A stretch of DNA of 64,000 nt from an uncultured Alphaproteobacteria bacterium (GCA_902577905.1 CACHAQ010000003.1:1-64000), one strand, 5' to 3'; numbered from the stretch's first letter, positions 25,552-34,548 are shown. Translations and numbers: made by a program. Notes: generated from the sequence alone by a model not told the origin.

Positions 25552-26820
25552 ATGATAAAGGGTGTAAAAATTAGATTTGAAATTCATAATATATTATTCT
25601 CGATTTATAAATTTAATAAAACACTTAATAATTCTTCTATAAAGAAACAAATCAACAAACAAAAGAAAGAGGATATTTCACTTTTATATAATGTAACATT
25701 AAACTCAATGAGATTACATTTGCATTGTTCAAAAATAATAAATAAATTTATAAAAAAAAAAATAAGAGATCAGGAAAAAATCTTATTAATAAGTGCAATT
25801 ACCCAAATTGTATTTTTAAACTTTAAAGAATACGCTGTTATAAACTGTTCTGTTGAAATAGCTAAAAAATTGAAGCTATATCCTGGACTTATAAATGCTA
25901 CTTTAAAAAAAATAGCTAAAAATAAATATGATTTGAAACAAATCCAAATTAATTTTAGAGATTTGCCATTGTGGTTTCAGAAAAAAGCTGGCTTTTTGTC
26001 CGATTTCGACAAAAAACAATTTTTAAAACGTTTTCATAAAGAACCAAATATCCACATTGTGTTTAAAGATAAAGAAAAATTAAAAAAGTTTGAGGATAAA
26101 TTATTTAAAACTTCAATAATATCTGGTTTTTTATTAAATGAAAAAAACTTTCAGAATACAGATTCTTTTATTGAAGGTGATTGGTGGGTTCAAGATTTCA
26201 GTTCTTTTCTTCCATTATATAATTTTAAAAAAATAGGCAAGAGTAAAATTTTCTTAGATGCCTGTGCAGCCCCAGGTGGAAAATCTTTCCAAATGTTATC
26301 AAAAAATTTAAAAGTTGTGTTGAATGACAAGAATAAAGATAGAATTCAAACTCTTAAAACTAATTTAAAACGACTAAATCTAAATGCTCAAATTTTAAAT
26401 GAAGACTTTATTGAATTTGATAATAAAAGGAAGTATGATGTAATAGTAATCGATGCTCCTTGTTCAGCTGTAGGAACAATAAGAAGAAATCCTGAGATAT
26501 TTTTCAAAAATAAAGAACCAAATTTTAAGGAACTACTTTCTTTGCAAGAAAATATGCTAGAAAAAGCATCAATTTTATTAAATAAGAACGGATTTATAAT
26601 TTATATGACTTGTTCATTTTTAAAAATTGAAACTATTGATCAGGTTAAGAAATTTATTAAACAAAATGATAATTTTTTAGTCTCAGATTTCGAAATTGAA
26701 GAAAAAAAAATTGAATACTCGAAATTAATAAAAAATAATTTTATGATAACAATACCTAATATTATTTTTAATTATAATATAGATGGATACTTTGCAGCTT
26801 TTTTAAAAAAAATAAAATGA
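25552..26820 (+). CDS. rsmB: 16S rRNA m5C967 methyltransferase RsmB
   Basis: SAM-dependent rRNA methyltransferase. The first ~130 residues form the NusB-like RNA-binding domain (KEYAVINCSVEIAKKL). The methyltransferase domain has motif I LDACAAPGGKSFQML (about 236), the catalytic loop VIDAPCSAVGTIRRNPE (cysteine about 304), and YMTCSFLKIE (second cysteine about 354). The 422 residues are normal. It shares ATGA with the heparinase-like gene, and rsmB-heparinase-purH is a common alphaproteobacterial order. Confidence 0.93.
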   Translation: MIKGVKIRFEIHNILFSIYKFNKTLNNSSIKKQINKQKKEDISLLYNVTLNSMRLHLHCSKIINKFIKKKIRDQEKILLISAITQIVFLNFKEYAVINCSVEIAKKLKLYPGLINATLKKIAKNKYDLKQIQINFRDLPLWFQKKAGFLSDFDKKQFLKRFHKEPNIHIVFKDKEKLKKFEDKLFKTSIISGFLLNEKNFQNTDSFIEGDWWVQDFSSFLPLYNFKKIGKSKIFLDACAAPGGKSFQMLSKNLKVVLNDKNKDRIQTLKTNLKRLNLNAQILNEDFIEFDNKRKYDVIVIDAPCSAVGTIRRNPEIFFKNKEPNFKELLSLQENMLEKASILLNKNGFIIYMTCSFLKIETIDQVKKFIKQNDNFLVSDFEIEEKKIEYSKLIKNNFMITIPNIIFNYNIDGYFAAFLKKIK

Positions 26821-28349
26821 TTTTAATTTTAAAAAAAATATTATTTATATTTATTAATTTTAGGTTTACTTCTAAAAAAAATTTGTCTTATTTGGACTTA
26901 AACTTTAGAAAAATTGATTTTACAAACCATAATAAAGTAAAAACATTTATCTTTAAAAAAGATTTTTTTAAATACAAAAATAAAAATATTCATACTTTTG
27001 ACTTTTTAAATTTCTCCAATAAACTTGGTGGAAAAATGGGTATAAATTTGTCTAAAGAAGCAATATTTGGTTGGTATAAATTTAATAAAAATAATTTAGG
27101 TTTTCCATGGATTGAAGATTTGTCATCGAAAAGATTAATAAATCTATTGTACAACTATGAATATATAAATTCTACTTCAAAAGAGAATGATAAGAAAAAA
27201 TTAGATTTAATAATCTATTTTCACATTCAAAGAGTATTATTTGATTTTAATTCAAAAAAAATATCTGAATTTACTTCATTTGATTTAATTGCATACTTGT
27301 TGTCATGTGCACTACTAAAAAAAATCAATGAAAAAGAGATTAATTATATTAAGTATATAGTTGATAATCAGATTGATAAAATTGGAGTGCATAAAAGTTA
27401 TAATTTGTTGGAACATGCTAAATTTATAAATAACCTTTATGAAATAAAAAATATTTTACTTTTCTTTAAAATACAAAAATCAAATATTTTTGATGATACA
27501 ATTCTTAAAATGACTTCTATATTAAATGAGTATTTTCATTTAGATGGTTCGATACCTCTTTTTAATGGTGCTAATAATATTTACACTGTAAATATCTACA
27601 AGTCTTTAAACAAAGAAAATTATTTAAAAAAAAGAGAATTTTCAAATATTAGTAATGGTATAGCATTTTATTCAGACAAAAATAAAAAACTCTTTTTTGA
27701 TGTAGTTCAGCCTAATTCAGATAATATTAGTTCTTACTTAAGTGCAGGAACATTATCAATTGAACTTAGTGGATTTGGTGAAAAAATAGTTGCAAATTGT
27801 GGGGCTTCAGAAAGTTTTGGTAAAAATCCAGAATACTTAAGATATAGCGCTGCTCATTCTACTATTATTTTACAAAACACTAACATTAGTGAGATAAAGG
27901 AAAAAAATCCACATATAAAGTTTCCTCAATCAGTGGTTTTTAGAAAGGAAACTAATAAGCAACAAGAAATATTTGAAGGATCACATAATGGATATTTAAA
28001 AAGATTTAACAAAATAATCAAAAGAAAATTAGTTATTTCTAAAAATGAGAATAAATTAGAAGGTGAAGATAGTTTTATATCATATAAAGGCGCCAGCAAT
28101 CGTTTAATTTATCATATCAGGTTTCACCTAGCGAATGAAATGAATTTAAATTTTACTAATAATAAAAAAAATATAATTTTAAAAACAAAAATGAAAAATA
28201 TTTGGCTTTTTAAATGTAATACAGAACTTGTGATAGAAGATAGTATATCAGTTGATAATAATATTACTAAACCTACTAAACAAATTGTGATTAAAGGTGT
28301 ATTGTCAGATAAAAAAGTTATAGAAAAATGGTCCTTAGAAAAAATCTAA
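26817..28349 (+). CDS. Heparinase II/III family protein
   Basis: The 510-residue protein has an N-terminal helical domain and a C-terminal beta-sheet domain of PF07940, seen in YLSAGTLSIELSGFGEKIV, NCGASESFGKNPEYLRYSAAHSTIIL and the repeated RFHLANEM pattern. Some relatives are polysaccharide lyases. There is no clear signal peptide, so this one may be cytosolic and act on cell-wall or storage polymers; the substrate is not known. The order rsmB-this-purH is widely conserved in the class. Confidence 0.8.
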   Translation: MILILKKILFIFINFRFTSKKNLSYLDLNFRKIDFTNHNKVKTFIFKKDFFKYKNKNIHTFDFLNFSNKLGGKMGINLSKEAIFGWYKFNKNNLGFPWIEDLSSKRLINLLYNYEYINSTSKENDKKKLDLIIYFHIQRVLFDFNSKKISEFTSFDLIAYLLSCALLKKINEKEINYIKYIVDNQIDKIGVHKSYNLLEHAKFINNLYEIKNILLFFKIQKSNIFDDTILKMTSILNEYFHLDGSIPLFNGANNIYTVNIYKSLNKENYLKKREFSNISNGIAFYSDKNKKLFFDVVQPNSDNISSYLSAGTLSIELSGFGEKIVANCGASESFGKNPEYLRYSAAHSTIILQNTNISEIKEKNPHIKFPQSVVFRKETNKQQEIFEGSHNGYLKRFNKIIKRKLVISKNENKLEGEDSFISYKGASNRLIYHIRFHLANEMNLNFTNNKKNIILKTKMKNIWLFKCNTELVIEDSISVDNNITKPTKQIVIKGVLSDKKVIEKWSLEKI

Positions 28350-28927
28350 AAAAAAAATTTGCTTTAATATCTGTTTTTGAAAAAAAAAATTTAAAGTATC
28401 TCTGTTCTAACTTAAGTAATTTAAATTATAGTTTTATTTCTAGTGGTGCTACAGGAAACAAAATTCGCAGCTTAGGATTTAAATGTAAAGATATTTCAAA
28501 ACTTACTAAATTTAAAGAAATGTTTGGAGGTAGAGTTAAAACATTGAATCCATTAATATACAGCTCCTTACTCTATATTAGAGATGATAAAACTCATAGG
28601 AAACAGTTTCGGTTATTAAATATTCCTGAAATAGATATAGTTGTTGTTAACCTATATCCTTTTGAAAAATTTTTAAAGAAACATAATAATGAGGCATCAA
28701 TCGAAATGATAGATATTGGTGGACCAAGTTTATTGAGAGCTGCGGGGAAAAACTTTAAATATATTACTCCAATAATTGATACAAAAGATTATAAAAAACT
28801 AGTAACTAATTTAAATAAAAACAATGGAACTACTGATATTATTTTTAGAAAGAAAATGGCTCATAAAGTTTTTAAACAAACAGCTCAGTATGATAAAATT
28901 ATATCTAATTGGCTAAATGAAAAATAG
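28328..28927 (+). CDS. purH: IMP cyclohydrolase domain of PurH (separate ORF)
   Basis: N-terminal domain (199 residues) of the normally fused PurH; it closes FAICAR to IMP. Active-site-type motifs remain: GGRVKTLNP (family GRVKTLHP, with K and T), VVVNLYPFEKF, IEMIDIGGPSLLRAAGKN (catalytic-site Asp and Lys). Some positions usually fixed are changed (the SSGATGNK loop and His to Asn in KTLNP). It ends at TAG 28925-28927, after TAQYDKIISNWLNEK, which is where the two domains join in fused proteins. It overlaps the heparinase-like gene by 22 bp. Confidence 0.85.
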   Translation: MVLRKNLKKKFALISVFEKKNLKYLCSNLSNLNYSFISSGATGNKIRSLGFKCKDISKLTKFKEMFGGRVKTLNPLIYSSLLYIRDDKTHRKQFRLLNIPEIDIVVVNLYPFEKFLKKHNNEASIEMIDIGGPSLLRAAGKNFKYITPIIDTKDYKKLVTNLNKNNGTTDIIFRKKMAHKVFKQTAQYDKIISNWLNEK

Positions 28928-29828
28928 TAAAGTAAAACTAAGGTATGGAGAAAATCCAAATCAAAAAGGCTATCTAATTAATCATCAAAAAAATTCAATT
29001 TTTAGTTATCAAATAAGTGGGAAAAAAATAAGTTACAATAATCTTATTGATCTTGATAGCGGTTTAAGGTGTTTAAAAGAATTTTACGAACCTACTTCAA
29101 TAATTTTAAAACATACCAACCCATGTGGTATCGCTTCAGCTAAAAATATTGAGCTTGCTTTTAAAAGATCTTATGAAAGTGACTCTAAAAGTGCTTTTGG
29201 GGGTATAATTTTATTAAATAGAAAAGTTTCTTCAAAACTTGCAAAAAGAATATATAAAAATTTTTATGAAATGATTGTTGCTTTAGATTATGATCAGGAA
29301 GCACTAAGTATTTTAGAGAAAAAGAAAAATTTAATTTTACTAAAAATGCCTCACATTAAAAAACAGGACATTGAGTATAGATCTACAATATTTGGTGATA
29401 TTTATCAAACAGTAGATTTAGAACCAATTAATAAAAAGTTTTTGAGTTTAGTTTCAAAAAAAAAGACATCAAAAAAATCGATAAATGATTTAATTTTTGC
29501 ATTAAAGGTTGCAAAACACTTAAAATCAAATGCAATTGTGTTAGCTAGAAACAAACAAACTTTAGGTTTAGGACATGGTCACACAAATAGAGTAGATGCT
29601 CTAAACTCTGCCATAATAAATATGAATAAATATTTCAAAAAAAAGTCATTTGTTTGTGCATCAGATGGATTTTTCCCTTTTACAGACAGTATAAGTCTTC
29701 TCAATAGAAATGGATGCAACGTTGTGGCTCAACCAGCTGGGTCAATAAATGATGAAATGATCATTTCTTATTCAATAAAAAATAAAATATCATTATATTT
29801 CACAAAAAATAGACTTTTCAAACATTGA
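28917..29828 (+). CDS. purH: AICAR transformylase domain of PurH (separate ORF, +1 frame)
   Basis: C-terminal domain (303 residues); transfers the formyl group of 10-formyl-THF to AICAR. It begins KVKLRYGENPNQKGYLI, the standard start of the domain, and has the catalytic LKHTNPCG (Lys-His), SKSAFGGII, LALKVAKHLKSNAIV-like (here FALKVAKHLKSNAIVLARN), GFFPFTDSI and the C-terminal VAQPAGSINDEMII. The usual GxGAGQxSRVD is GLGHGHTNRVD. The ATG lies 11 bp inside the cyclohydrolase ORF, in the next frame, over an A5 run. A single-base difference there would fuse the two ORFs. Confidence 0.85.
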   Translation: MKNSKVKLRYGENPNQKGYLINHQKNSIFSYQISGKKISYNNLIDLDSGLRCLKEFYEPTSIILKHTNPCGIASAKNIELAFKRSYESDSKSAFGGIILLNRKVSSKLAKRIYKNFYEMIVALDYDQEALSILEKKKNLILLKMPHIKKQDIEYRSTIFGDIYQTVDLEPINKKFLSLVSKKKTSKKSINDLIFALKVAKHLKSNAIVLARNKQTLGLGHGHTNRVDALNSAIINMNKYFKKKSFVCASDGFFPFTDSISLLNRNGCNVVAQPAGSINDEMIISYSIKNKISLYFTKNRLFKH

Positions 29829-29992
29829 ACAAAATAAATAAAATTCCAAAGTACTTAAAAAAATTAATAAAAGATTATCCTAAGATTACATCAGGTAGAA
29901 AAAATTTTGATGAGCACAATTACAGAATTTTAAAAACTATAAAAATAATTAAAAAATATTTTAAATATAAAGTTAACAATAAAAATTTATAA
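29825..29992 (+). CDS. Possible 55-residue basic peptide after purH
   Basis: A TTG-start ORF shares TTGA with the purH stop and runs 55 codons to TAA. The product is lysine-rich (about 17 Lys) and begins MNKINKIPKYLKKLIKDYPK. There is no ATG, no ribosome site, and no family recognised. The 4-bp coupled overlap is the only support; low-complexity AT-rich sequence can give this by chance. Confidence 0.22.
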   Translation: MNKINKIPKYLKKLIKDYPKITSGRKNFDEHNYRILKTIKIIKKYFKYKVNNKNL

Positions 29993-30039
29993 TTATTTAA
30001 ATTTATTAAAAAACGATGATGTATTTTTTTCCATGTTAA

Positions 30040-30804
30040 TCAATAAATATTATTCGAAATATTTTCCCATGCCTCTCCGGTTTCTATCTCCTTAAGAGTC
30101 CATTGACCATAAGCTAAATTATTAAAAATTTTATAATCTATAAAAGGATTTTCGATATTTTGAATTTTGCCTATATGGGCTAAAGTGTCATCTGTAAAGT
30201 ATGAGGGAACTCCTTTAGACATTGCCATAAAACCCGCTGTCGATTGTAAACTAACAAATGCCCAAGCATCTTTTAATATTACATCTAATTTTTCTTTAGA
30301 GAATTTGTTATGTACCAACAATTTTCTATCAGAATATTTTTTTACTAGTTTTGTCGTATCTTCAATCCATCGAGGAACATTATATATTCTTTTCATAGTT
30401 TCAGATGGTTCAGACAGAATGATATAACTACCTGTTTTTTTTTGATCAATTATTTCTAGGTTTAATTTTTTTAGTCTATCATTTGGAAAATTGCCTTTGC
30501 CATTGTGTATAAAGTTATTAAAAACAATTCTAAAATAACCATCCATATTTTCAACTTTAGTTAGATTATTTTTAAATATTCTTTTTGACTGATTAAAATA
30601 ACCATGATCCATATAATAATAATTTTTAACTTTTTTGATTACTTCAAGGGTTCCTCTAAGAACTCCGTAAGTGGCAATAGTTTTGTCAAATTCTTTAAAG
30701 TCTTTTACACTACATAGGAGAGAGTCAGAACCTTTAGCGAAATTATAACATAAAGTTCTATTTATTATATGGTCAGTATAAATAACAATTGGTTTTTCCA
30801 TCAT
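30040..30804 (-). CDS. Capsule-type GT-B-like protein of unknown role
   Basis: A 254-residue cytosolic protein with no signal peptide. Motif-like stretches VKNYYYMDHGYFN, SYIILSEPSETMKRIY and WAFVSLQSTAGFMAMSKGVPSYFTDD resemble capsular polysaccharide (CPS/KpsC-like) transferases, in which an S-T-A-G-x-x-A segment binds the nucleotide-sugar. Such proteins are also found in marine cyanobacteria and phages. This gene stands beside a TPR-sulfotransferase, so glycan-related work is plausible. I cannot name a substrate. Confidence 0.5.
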   Translation of the reverse strand: MMEKPIVIYTDHIINRTLCYNFAKGSDSLLCSVKDFKEFDKTIATYGVLRGTLEVIKKVKNYYYMDHGYFNQSKRIFKNNLTKVENMDGYFRIVFNNFIHNGKGNFPNDRLKKLNLEIIDQKKTGSYIILSEPSETMKRIYNVPRWIEDTTKLVKKYSDRKLLVHNKFSKEKLDVILKDAWAFVSLQSTAGFMAMSKGVPSYFTDDTLAHIGKIQNIENPFIDYKIFNNLAYGQWTLKEIETGEAWENISNNIY

Positions 30805-30932
30805 TTTCTTATTATAGATTAATAATTTTTATTATAAATTTTAAATTTACTTTATTTAAAAAAAATTTTAACCGTAATGATAATGGTCAGTAATCGCGTA
30901 AAAATGTAAAGTTTAAAATATAATTTGAGATA

Positions 30933-32576
30933 CTAATAATTAAATTTAATAATCCAACTCTCAAGAGTTTTATCTATATTTGTTTGTTCAATATAGTTTC
31001 TCCATCTTCCAATTGATGAGGTATAAAGTGGATTTATTACCTGAGAGTAACTTGGTGTTGATATTCTTTCTCTATTTTTTGCTGTCTTATAGAAAGTTTC
31101 TAATTTTTTTTCATATTTGAGGTCTAAGTATTTGAGTAAATTATTTACTTGATTTTTAAAATCATAAATCAATTCTTCATATTTTATTTTATGATAATTT
31201 AAATTCAATTCTTTTTCATAATTGAAAAATAAGTCAAATACCTCGTTATACAAATTTGTTGTTTTTTTTAAATCTAAAAAATTATACATCGCTTCATTAA
31301 TTTTAAAAGATGTAAAGAAACAACTTATGACTACATCACAAGGATGTCTTAAGGAAAGTATAATTTTGGATTCAGGAAAAATAATTTTTATGAAACCTAT
31401 CTCAATAATTGATAAAGGTAATTTATCTATATAAACACCATTATTTTTTTTATAGTTAATTGCTTTAAAGTAATTCTTTCTAATTTCATCTTTCTCATTC
31501 TGAGAAATGTCTAAAAGGGATTCTAATTTGTTATTTTTAGATTTAAAAAAATTATGGCGCAGGTTCAATAGATAAGGCTTCTCCTCTAAAACGTTAATTT
31601 TAGAGTGAGATCTTAATATGGTATCTAAAAGAGTAGTGCCTGACCTAGGAAAACCAACTAAAAATACAAGATTGGAATAATCATTATATTCTAATCTATC
31701 TGTTATATTTTGAAAGTTTTTCTTAATAAAAAATTTTTTATATTTCTTAATATTTGTTAATATATTCTCATTATCATATTTTCTATTAAAGTTATTACTT
31801 TTAATTAAATTGTTAGCAATTTGTATTTTTATAAATGCCTCATTAAAATCATATGTTTTTTCATATATTTTAGAAAGAAGTAAATTTAACTTGATTAAAT
31901 AATCATTATTTTTAGATAGTTTTTCTATTAAATCTTTTTCAGTTATTAACTTTAATGCTTGTTTATATTTTTTATTTCTAAATAAAAATAAAGCTTTAAA
32001 ATAATTAGTTATGTTAGTTTGATTTATATTAATAGAGTTTTTGAAAGATAAATTTATATAAAAATTCAAATCATCCAATTTATTGGTAGACTCTAAAAGA
32101 TTAAGTAAATTTATATATACTTCTGTATTTTTTTTATTAAAATTAAGTGACCTTTTAAAACAATTAATTGCATTTTTTGTTTTATTTTTCTTTTCATAAA
32201 GCTTACCCAGTAAATAAATAAGGAAGGATTTACATTCAGAATAATTTTTTGATAAATAAGATAAATTTACCAATTTAAATAGATCATTATCTAAATTATA
32301 ATTAAAACATATTTTGCCAAGATGACAGGCTACATTTTCATCAAACGCGAAGCTTGTAATATATTTAAATAAAATATTTGTTGCTTTTCTGATTTTATTT
32401 TCTTTAACATAAATATTAGATAAATTTATATATGCATCATTTTTTGTATCTAAGATATTTATTGCTTTTTTAAAATAATTTTCAGCATTTCTATAATTTG
32501 ATTGTTTGATATGTAAAAAAGCCTGATTTATTAAATTATCATATTGATTTATTATATAATTTTTACTTTGAATCAT
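30933..32576 (-). CDS. TPR-repeat sulfotransferase
   Basis: The 547 residues start with about eight TPR-like units (for example NYRNAENYFKKAINILDTKN) up to residue about 290, then a sulfotransferase domain with the PAPS-binding loop VFLVGFPRSGTTLLDTIL and the second motif KIILSLRHPCDVVISCFF. The last part has RISTPSYSQVINPLYTSSIG, a signature common to TPST-like bacterial enzymes. PAPS-dependent transfer to a protein tyrosine or glycan is likely. Base composition is very AT-rich but not different from its surroundings. Confidence 0.82.
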   Translation of the reverse strand: MIQSKNYIINQYDNLINQAFLHIKQSNYRNAENYFKKAINILDTKNDAYINLSNIYVKENKIRKATNILFKYITSFAFDENVACHLGKICFNYNLDNDLFKLVNLSYLSKNYSECKSFLIYLLGKLYEKKNKTKNAINCFKRSLNFNKKNTEVYINLLNLLESTNKLDDLNFYINLSFKNSININQTNITNYFKALFLFRNKKYKQALKLITEKDLIEKLSKNNDYLIKLNLLLSKIYEKTYDFNEAFIKIQIANNLIKSNNFNRKYDNENILTNIKKYKKFFIKKNFQNITDRLEYNDYSNLVFLVGFPRSGTTLLDTILRSHSKINVLEEKPYLLNLRHNFFKSKNNKLESLLDISQNEKDEIRKNYFKAINYKKNNGVYIDKLPLSIIEIGFIKIIFPESKIILSLRHPCDVVISCFFTSFKINEAMYNFLDLKKTTNLYNEVFDLFFNYEKELNLNYHKIKYEELIYDFKNQVNNLLKYLDLKYEKKLETFYKTAKNRERISTPSYSQVINPLYTSSIGRWRNYIEQTNIDKTLESWIIKFNY

Positions 32577-32630
32577 TTACACTTAATTAAAACTAATTTA
32601 AATTAAAGTATTAATATATTTTAAGATAAA

Positions 32631-33230
32631 ATGCCAAATCCAAATCTTTTCTTTTCAACGCCCATTTGGACTGAAAAAATAAAAAATTATAAAGACTCAA
32701 ATGAGCAAATATATGATTATATAAAAAATCTTCAAAAAAAAGATAGTCAAGGTATTGTAAAAAGCAATGTCAAAGGATGGCATTCTAAAAACTTTGACCT
32801 AAAAGAAAAAGAACCACAAAATTTTATAAAAATTATTTCTAGACAAATTGAAAGTGTTATTACAGATATGGATTGGGATATCAAAAATCAAAAAACAAAA
32901 ATAACTAATATGTGGGCGATTATTAACAAAGGAGGAGCGGCAAATGCAAGACATCATCATGGAAACAGTTCACTTAGTGCTGCATACTATGTAAGAGCTC
33001 CTAAGAATTCTGGTGATATAGTATTTTATGATCCAAGACCTGCCCCAGTTTACTCACATCCAGTTTCAAATAAACCTAATTATTTGAATGCAATGCAACA
33101 TTCTATTTCGCCATTAGAAGGATTATTAGTTATGTTTCCAGGTTACTTAGATCATTCAGTTAACGAAAATTTATCAAATGAAGAGAGAATTGTAATTAGT
33201 TTTAATATTAGTTTATTAAACCACTATTAA
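32631..33230 (+). CDS. Putative 2OG-Fe(II) oxygenase (TIGR02466 type)
   Basis: The 199 residues have the jelly-roll fold of this family. The start FFSTPIWTEKI, the ARHHHGNSSLSAAYYVRAP segment (likely first iron ligand), GDIVFYDPRPAPVY, and VMFPGYLDHSVNENLSNEERIVISFNI (late His and Arg ligands) follow family order. Such genes abound in marine bacteria and cyanophages; substrates are unknown. The gene is separated from the leftward sulfotransferase gene by a 54-bp divergent gap. Confidence 0.82.
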   Translation: MPNPNLFFSTPIWTEKIKNYKDSNEQIYDYIKNLQKKDSQGIVKSNVKGWHSKNFDLKEKEPQNFIKIISRQIESVITDMDWDIKNQKTKITNMWAIINKGGAANARHHHGNSSLSAAYYVRAPKNSGDIVFYDPRPAPVYSHPVSNKPNYLNAMQHSISPLEGLLVMFPGYLDHSVNENLSNEERIVISFNISLLNHY

Positions 33231-33256
33231 ATTTTAGATATAAAAAATATTTTTAA

Positions 33257-33946
33257 ATGGTTTATAAATATGAAGATATAATTGCAAAAATAATTTTTCT
33301 ATCAGAAATAGAATTCAGCAAAAAGATTGCTGAGTCATGTATTGCACAGGGTAGGAAGTTTGGTATAAATATTATTCCGTTTAAAGGTGTGCATGGTTAT
33401 AAATCAGAAGATCTTTTAAAAAAACTTTCACTAAAACCAAAATATTTTTTTAAACAGGGAAGAAAAGGTGTGATTGGGTGCTTCTTATCTCATTACTTGC
33501 TTTGGTTAGAATGTATAAAATTTAATAAACCTTACTTAATTTTAGAACATGATGGTTATTTTATTAGAAACCTTGAAAGAGGAATACTTGATAAGTTTGA
33601 TGATGTTTTAAAATTAGATAATGAAAATCCATATAGCGATGATTATGATAATAAAGTAAATGAAAGTGCAGATTTTATAGTAGAAAAATACAATAATCCC
33701 AAAACTAAAAATACTGAATTAAATGAAACTGGAAACTATCTAAAGGGAGCGTATTCTTACATAATTAAGCCTAAAGCTGCAAAAAAAATAGTTGAATGGA
33801 TAAAAATAAATGGATTTCTTCCTGCTGATATTCAAATTGGAAATAAGATAGTAAATATTAATGTAGTAAAACCAACTATTGTAAGACTTCATCCATTATA
33901 TAACAGGCAAGTTATAAGATTAAGCCTTACAAGGAATATTATATAA
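33257..33946 (+). CDS. Glycosyltransferase family 25-like protein
   Basis: A 229-residue cytosolic protein. The opening IIFLSEIEFSKKIAESC and the central GVIGCFLSHYLLWLECIK match GT25 enzymes (LPS galactosyltransferases), where the usual EDD metal motif comes next; here it reads LEHDGYF, so the catalytic acidic pair is altered. A later KGAYSYIIKPKAAKKIVEW also fits. It is the last gene before the tRNA-Gly element and is probably transcribed with the oxygenase gene. Confidence 0.65.
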   Translation: MVYKYEDIIAKIIFLSEIEFSKKIAESCIAQGRKFGINIIPFKGVHGYKSEDLLKKLSLKPKYFFKQGRKGVIGCFLSHYLLWLECIKFNKPYLILEHDGYFIRNLERGILDKFDDVLKLDNENPYSDDYDNKVNESADFIVEKYNNPKTKNTELNETGNYLKGAYSYIIKPKAAKKIVEWIKINGFLPADIQIGNKIVNINVVKPTIVRLHPLYNRQVIRLSLTRNII

Positions 33947-34050
33947 ATATATGAAAAGTTACGTAACCTATATTAAAACTAGTAAAATTATTGACACAGA
34001 GTCTACAGTAAAATTTTAAGAAATTATCTAAGTGTAAATTTGGCTTCTGT

Positions 34051-34101
34051 TGGAGCGGGCGAAGGGATTCGAACCCTCGACTTCAACCTTGGCAAGGTTG
34101 C
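34051..34101. repeat. Distal att-like copy of the tRNA-Gly 3' part
   Basis: These 51 bases are identical to 34610-34660, nucleotides 25-75 of the tRNA-Gly gene on the minus strand (from the anticodon arm to CCA). This is the size and position of an integrase core site for elements that enter tRNA genes. The same-orientation copies bracket 559 bp (start to start). Confidence 0.9.
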
Positions 34102-34178
34102 CGAATACATCGTTTGCTTATTATTTACCGAATATTGGAACAATATTTGTAAAAAAATAAATATATTTGAATCCAAAG

Positions 34179-34195
34179 GGCTACTTGGAGGCTAC
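34179..34195 (+). repeat. Left arm-site-like pair
   Basis: Two GGCTAC units start 11 bp apart (34179 and 34190), about one helical turn. The same pair recurs at 34569-34585. Confidence 0.6.
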
Positions 34196-34241
34196 GTAAA
34201 AAAAATACTTATTTATTATAATATTAAATATTACGCTTTTT

Positions 34242-34284
34242 TATAATTATTTGATTTGGTAATTTTATTAAATCACAAGGGGGT
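34242..34284 (+). promoter_or_regulatory. -10 and ribosome site for the element's gene
   Basis: TATAAT at 34242-34247 (another at 34217-34222) is followed by a strong purine-rich ribosome site AAGGGGGT at 34277-34284, 3 bp before the ATG. This is a stronger ribosome site than most genes in the window have. Confidence 0.5.
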
Positions 34285-34287
34285 AAA

Positions 34288-34548
34288 ATGTTACAAATAA
34301 TTAGTCACGAAGTGAAAGATGTTGATGTATGGTTATCTTTTAACGATGAAAGAGTGAAAACTTTCTCAAAGTTTGCTGATAACATTGTTGATTTTGTAGA
34401 TACTGAAAAATCAAATTATGTTTCAATATGCTATAATGTTTTAGATGAACAAGAAATGGACAAAGTACTTGGCTCTGAAGAAGTAAGAAATGAGGCTGAA
34501 AAGCATGGTGTTGTTTTTGATACTTTGAAAAGATTTACTCAAAAATAA
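34288..34548 (+). CDS. Small protein, possible dimeric alpha/beta-barrel, cargo of the tRNA element
   Basis: An 86-residue acidic-to-neutral protein, the sole gene inside the tRNA-Gly unit. The pattern HEVKDVDVWLSFNDERVKTF, then SNYVSICYNVLDEQEMDKVL and HGVVFDTLKRF resembles small dimeric ferredoxin-like (ABM/DUF-type) proteins, where a His-x-V-x-D-x-D/Y-x-W start is usual. The family match is by eye only. There is no signal peptide or helix-turn-helix, and no resemblance to integrase, excisionase, or toxin or antitoxin that I recognise. The start is fixed by a strong ribosome site. Confidence 0.75.
   Translation: MLQIISHEVKDVDVWLSFNDERVKTFSKFADNIVDFVDTEKSNYVSICYNVLDEQEMDKVLGSEEVRNEAEKHGVVFDTLKRFTQK

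Noticed and set aside
29829..30039. Remainder of the gap after purH as an RNA gene
   Set aside because: Low-complexity AT sequence; no hairpin, promoter or conserved RNA motif is visible beyond the weak 55-codon ORF.
30805..30932. Spacer between the CPS-like and TPR-sulfotransferase genes as a regulatory site
   Set aside because: No repeat, terminator or clear promoter elements that I can support.
34040..34246. 68-codon ORF (+) over the displaced tRNA fragment
   Set aside because: Its start is translated tRNA antisense (the well-known GEGIRTLDFNLGK artefact), and the rest is low-complexity AT-rich sequence.
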